Below are positions 23,509 through 25,795 of a stretch of DNA of 25,795 nt, piece by piece. The stretch's first letter is position 1, and every line of letters begins with the position of its first letter. A model generated the notes under the pieces. That model was not told the DNA's origin and made no database searches. It saw only the letters and a program-made list of their open reading frames with translations. Made by a program: the position numbers and the translations under genes. The stretch spans positions 1 to 25,795 of the forward strand of contig DATDKZ010000087.1 of NCBI GenBank assembly GCA_036519575.1, written 5' to 3'. This DNA is from AC-69 sp036519575. Lineage in GTDB: Bacteria; Actinomycetota; UBA4738; HRBIN12.

Positions 23509-25047
23509 CTAGCCGCTGATCGCGAAGTCGGCGCCCGCCTCCTTACGGTAGCCGTCGTCGCGGAGCAGGTACACGCTGTACTTCCCGGCGTTGAGTGGCC
23601 ACGGTCCATGGACGGACTCGTCGATCAGGGTCGAGCCGGCCACGGTCGACCCCGTGTACGTCCACAGGAGGTAGTAGGCGATGCGGGGATCCCGCCCCCG
23701 CTTGTACAGGCCGATCCAGTCCCACCGCTCGCCCCGGGCGTTCTCCCACGAGACGTCGATCGGTTCGCCCACCGCGTAGGTGTCCTTCCCCGTCGAGATC
23801 GAAGGTTCCGTGCCCGGTTTCTTCACCCAGAACGGGATCCGAGACAGCTCCTGGCCGCCCCCGCGGACCAGCACGGCCTCGTACGCGCCGGGGGTCCATC
23901 CGTCGGTGGGGAACGCGAGCGTCCCGTCGATGGGGTCGCCTGCGCCCGTGGACTTGTCGGCGATGGCCCCGGATGCCGGGTGACCGTCCGCGGGGACGAT
24001 GGCCACATGTTCCCCGCCCGTTCCCGGCGAGTGGAACGTCACGTGCACGTCGTCGCCGATGGCCACCAGCCGCTCGTCGGCCGCCACCATGACCGGGGGC
24101 GCGCCAGGGGTGACGGTGAACGTCGATGCGGTGGCCCGGTGATCCGAAGGCCAGGGCGTGACGCTCAGGTCCACTGGTGCTCCGGCCTCGCCGATGACCT
24201 CCGCGGCGGTGGCCTTCGCCTCACCGAGCGCGTAGATGATGTCGATCCGGTCCTGTGGCGCGTACTTCCCCGGGTTCCAGAACGGAAGGTGCGGCCGGGC
24301 CGCCCACCACGTCAGGCCGGGACGGCGCTTAGGGCTCGGGTACACCTGCCGGTAGGAGTCCACGAACCCTGCCTCCTCCACCGCAACGCTCACCGGCCAC
24401 TTGACCGCGTAGTGGATCTGGAACCGCTCGCCCACCATCTCCGGCGTCCAGTCCCGCCAGGACGGAGCGTTGAAGTCGCCGGTCAGGAACACGGGGATGC
24501 CCTCAGCCCCAAGGCCTTCAGCCGCCTGGAGGGACGGCTGGATGGCTGGGAGTCGCAGCCTGCGCTCCAGCTCGAGCACGGAGCGCTTGGTCTCGCCCTG
24601 CTTGACCTCGAAGGGGCCGTATGGGTTCGAGGGCAGGTGGATGTTCTCGATGGCCACCACCTGCCCCGGCGCGAGCTGAACGAAGAGGTAGACGCCGTCC
24701 GCCCCGGGGGGGTCGATCAGCGGGTACTTCGACAGGATCTGGAGCCGACCGCTCGCGTACGGCCATCCAAGGGCGCGCTGAAGTGCCAGGGTGTGGCCCT
24801 GGGCCTCCTCGATGGCGACCACGTCGGCGCGGCTCCTGCGGATCGCCTCCACGACCTTGTCGAAGCTGACGTGGACCCCTCCGTACTCGATGTTGAACTC
24901 AAGGACCTTGAGCTGAAGCGGTCGGGGCGCCCCCACCTGCGCTCCCGCCGGCCGTGCGTACAGGCCGAGCACGAGTGCCGGGAACAGCCAAAACGCCGCA
25001 ACGGAGCGCCGCCACGGCCTGAACCGTCGAGGGAAGGCAAGACGCAC
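23509..25047 (-). CDS. Exported endonuclease/exonuclease/phosphatase-fold protein with C-terminal Ig/SKICH-like domains
   Basis: A 512-residue protein from GTG 25047. It begins with a basic signal peptide (SVAAFWLFPALVLGLYARPAGA). The catalytic part (to about 285) has the EEP hallmarks LEFNIEYGG, VVAIEEAQ, the GDFNAPSW Asn/Asp motif and SDHRATAS at its end, typical of Mg-dependent phosphohydrolases that cleave nucleic acids, sphingomyelin or inositol phosphates. Two beta-sandwich domains follow; the last (DTYAVGEPIDVSW, DWIGLYKRG, YYLLWTYTG) looks like a SKICH-type module. The frame is open to 25191, but the extra 48 codons overlap the next gene and lack a signal, so the GTG is preferred. The real substrate is unknown. 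37 bases separate it from the 25085 gene. Confidence 0.88.
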   Translation of the reverse strand: MRLAFPRRFRPWRRSVAAFWLFPALVLGLYARPAGAQVGAPRPLQLKVLEFNIEYGGVHVSFDKVVEAIRRSRADVVAIEEAQGHTLALQRALGWPYASGRLQILSKYPLIDPPGADGVYLFVQLAPGQVVAIENIHLPSNPYGPFEVKQGETKRSVLELERRLRLPAIQPSLQAAEGLGAEGIPVFLTGDFNAPSWRDWTPEMVGERFQIHYAVKWPVSVAVEEAGFVDSYRQVYPSPKRRPGLTWWAARPHLPFWNPGKYAPQDRIDIIYALGEAKATAAEVIGEAGAPVDLSVTPWPSDHRATASTFTVTPGAPPVMVAADERLVAIGDDVHVTFHSPGTGGEHVAIVPADGHPASGAIADKSTGAGDPIDGTLAFPTDGWTPGAYEAVLVRGGGQELSRIPFWVKKPGTEPSISTGKDTYAVGEPIDVSWENARGERWDWIGLYKRGRDPRIAYYLLWTYTGSTVAGSTLIDESVHGPWPLNAGKYSVYLLRDDGYRKEAGADFAISG

Positions 25048-25084
25048 CCGGGGATGGTCCCACGCCGGGGGCCTCCCCCGCCAA

Positions 25085-25378
25085 TCACCCCGAGCCGGTC
25101 GAGAAGAGCCGCTCGTCCTCCTCGATGGCAGTCGCGATGAGGCGGCGGGTGGCCTCCTCGAAGGCCGAGTCTTCCCCCGATTCCCATGCACCGAGGGCGC
25201 GCCGCCCCTCGTCGGTCGTCAGGAGCTCATCCCGCGACACGAGGGTGCGGTCGTCGCAGAGCACCGGGCTCTCCCGAAGCGTGGAGGTTCCGTCCTCGCC
25301 TACCTCCGCGACCACCTCGGCCACAATGTGGGTGGGGATGTCGGCTTCCTGTGGGTTTTCCAGCACGTACCAGCGCAT
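25085..25378 (-). CDS. Small acidic protein of unknown function (97 residues)
   Basis: The ATG at 25378 has GGAGGG nine bases upstream. The protein starts MRWYVLENPQEADIPTHIVA, is rich in Glu and Asp, has no signal or membrane span, and I recognise no family. The central part (ESPVLCDDRTLVSRDELL) and a C-terminal helix (FEEATRRLIATAIEEDERLF) are visible. It probably heads an operon with the EEP protein gene. Upstream, 25379-25482 shows no gene. Confidence 0.7.
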   Translation of the reverse strand: MRWYVLENPQEADIPTHIVAEVVAEVGEDGTSTLRESPVLCDDRTLVSRDELLTTDEGRRALGAWESGEDSAFEEATRRLIATAIEEDERLFSTGSG

Positions 25379-25482
25379 TGCGGCCCTCCGCGTCCATCCG
25401 ACCGATCGTGAGCGCTGCGGGAACCTTCGCGGCCCACTCCACTAAACATTCAAACGTCGTTCCGGGCGAAAGGTACCCAGGA

Positions 25483-25795
25483 TTATCGATCCAATTCAGG
25501 CCTCCCACGATCTACAGGCGTCAGGATCACTTCCGGACCCGGGCCGCTCAGGACGGGAGGGGCAGACTCAGGAACATGAGGCCCGCTGAGGTCGGGATGG
25601 CTGGGACCGCTCGCGGGCCTCGTGTGCTCGCCCTCTCCGTCGGACTGAGCTCCGGCCTTGGAGCCTCCGTCGGACTGAGCTCCGGTCTTGGAGCCTCCGT
25701 CGGATTGAGCTCCGGGCTCGGAGTCTCCCTGGGCTCCGGGCGTGGAGTCTCCCTGGGCTCCGGGCGTGGAGTCTCCCTGGGCTACGGGCGTGGAG
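25483..25795 (-). CDS. C-terminal, repeat-rich tail of an unidentified protein (partial)
   Basis: From the right edge, one minus-strand frame is open for 103 codons to a TAA at 25483-25485. It codes a hydrophilic, disordered-looking tail: three eight-residue units (TPGAQGDS type), three ten-residue units (GAQSDGGSK type), then a Pro/Ser-rich end. It lies on the same strand as the five preceding genes. The last codons have a weaker GC bias than the neighbours, and all minus frames are open across the repeat because its units are multiples of three. A plus-strand frame from ATG 25576 is a rival reading. Confidence 0.4.
   Translation of the reverse strand, partial: STPVAQGDSTPGAQGDSTPGAQGDSEPGAQSDGGSKTGAQSDGGSKAGAQSDGEGEHTRPASGPSHPDLSGPHVPESAPPVLSGPGPEVILTPVDRGRPELDR
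25633..25794. repeat. Compound tandem repeat: 3 x 30 bp and 3 x 24 bp
   Basis: Three 30-base units (25633-25662, 25663-25692, 25693-25722) are followed without a gap by three related 24-base units (25723-25746, 25747-25770, 25771-25794). The array runs to the window edge. Units share the core CGGAGC (minus strand) and both lengths keep the reading frame. There are no spacers, so it is not a CRISPR array. Confidence 0.9.

Noticed and set aside
25048..25191. N-terminal extension of the EEP protein
   Set aside because: It overlaps the preceding small gene and is Arg/Pro/Ser-rich without a signal; the signal peptide follows GTG 25047.
25633..25794. Possible CRISPR array
   Set aside because: The units are directly adjacent and coding-like, with no unique spacers and no cas genes.
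25576..25795. Plus-strand open frame from ATG 25576 to the window end
   Set aside because: It is possible, but its ribosome binding site is poor, its strand differs from the neighbours, and its openness follows from the in-frame repeat.

Overview
The window is GC-rich throughout and dense with genes, with a strong G/C bias at third codon positions. A NdgR/LtbR-type IclR regulator divergent from leuCD, a PASTA-domain Ser/Thr kinase, an LLM (F420-type) oxidoreductase, an Rv1284-like small beta-carbonic anhydrase and a five-span Tat-dependent molybdopterin protein together point to an uncultured member of the Actinomycetota. The finer lineage cannot be read from the sequence. No rRNA, tRNA, CRISPR array, transposase, integrase or phage gene was seen, and no gene-free stretch exceeds about 300 bases. 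Both ends of the window lie inside tandem repeats.

Layout. 1-4364 (minus): a ten-span membrane GAF-PAS-GGDEF-EAL protein, followed by a membrane-anchored, degenerate receiver-like protein whose Gly/Thr repeat tail runs off the left edge. 4558-8146: a DUF72 protein (plus) converging on leuCD (minus), which are divergent from their presumed IclR regulator across a short region with operator-like repeats. 8176-13319: a PASTA Ser/Thr kinase (plus) whose stop codon overlaps that of a convergent three-PAS histidine kinase; the histidine kinase sits just downstream of a secreted PBP4-type D,D-peptidase. 13544-17384 (plus): a stand-alone Lrp/AsnC ligand-binding domain, an aldo/keto reductase, a helical protein of unknown function, a beta-carbonic anhydrase translationally coupled to a zinc alcohol dehydrogenase, and a small unknown protein ending in a perfect hairpin. 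17400-20363 (minus): an XRE-TPR regulator and a membrane-anchored sulfite-oxidase-like molybdoenzyme. 20416-21612 (plus): two membrane proteins. 21645-25378 (minus): an LLM oxidoreductase, a bactofilin, a small helical protein, an exported endonuclease/exonuclease/phosphatase-fold protein and a small acidic protein. 25483 to the end: a repetitive, probably protein-coding tail.

How the parts may work together. The clearest regulatory unit is the IclR regulator with leuCD (leucine biosynthesis). The middle block combines peptidoglycan cleavage (PBP4), a likely peptidoglycan sensor (PASTA kinase) and a PAS histidine kinase, so it may be a cell-envelope signalling island. The left block links c-di-GMP turnover with an odd receiver-like membrane protein. 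The remaining genes look like ordinary small metabolic or stress units. The features most worth a second look are the receiver/Gly-tail protein, the 13-residue threonine repeats in the kinase linker, the internal twin-arginine motif in the molybdoenzyme and the repeat-coded tail at the right edge.
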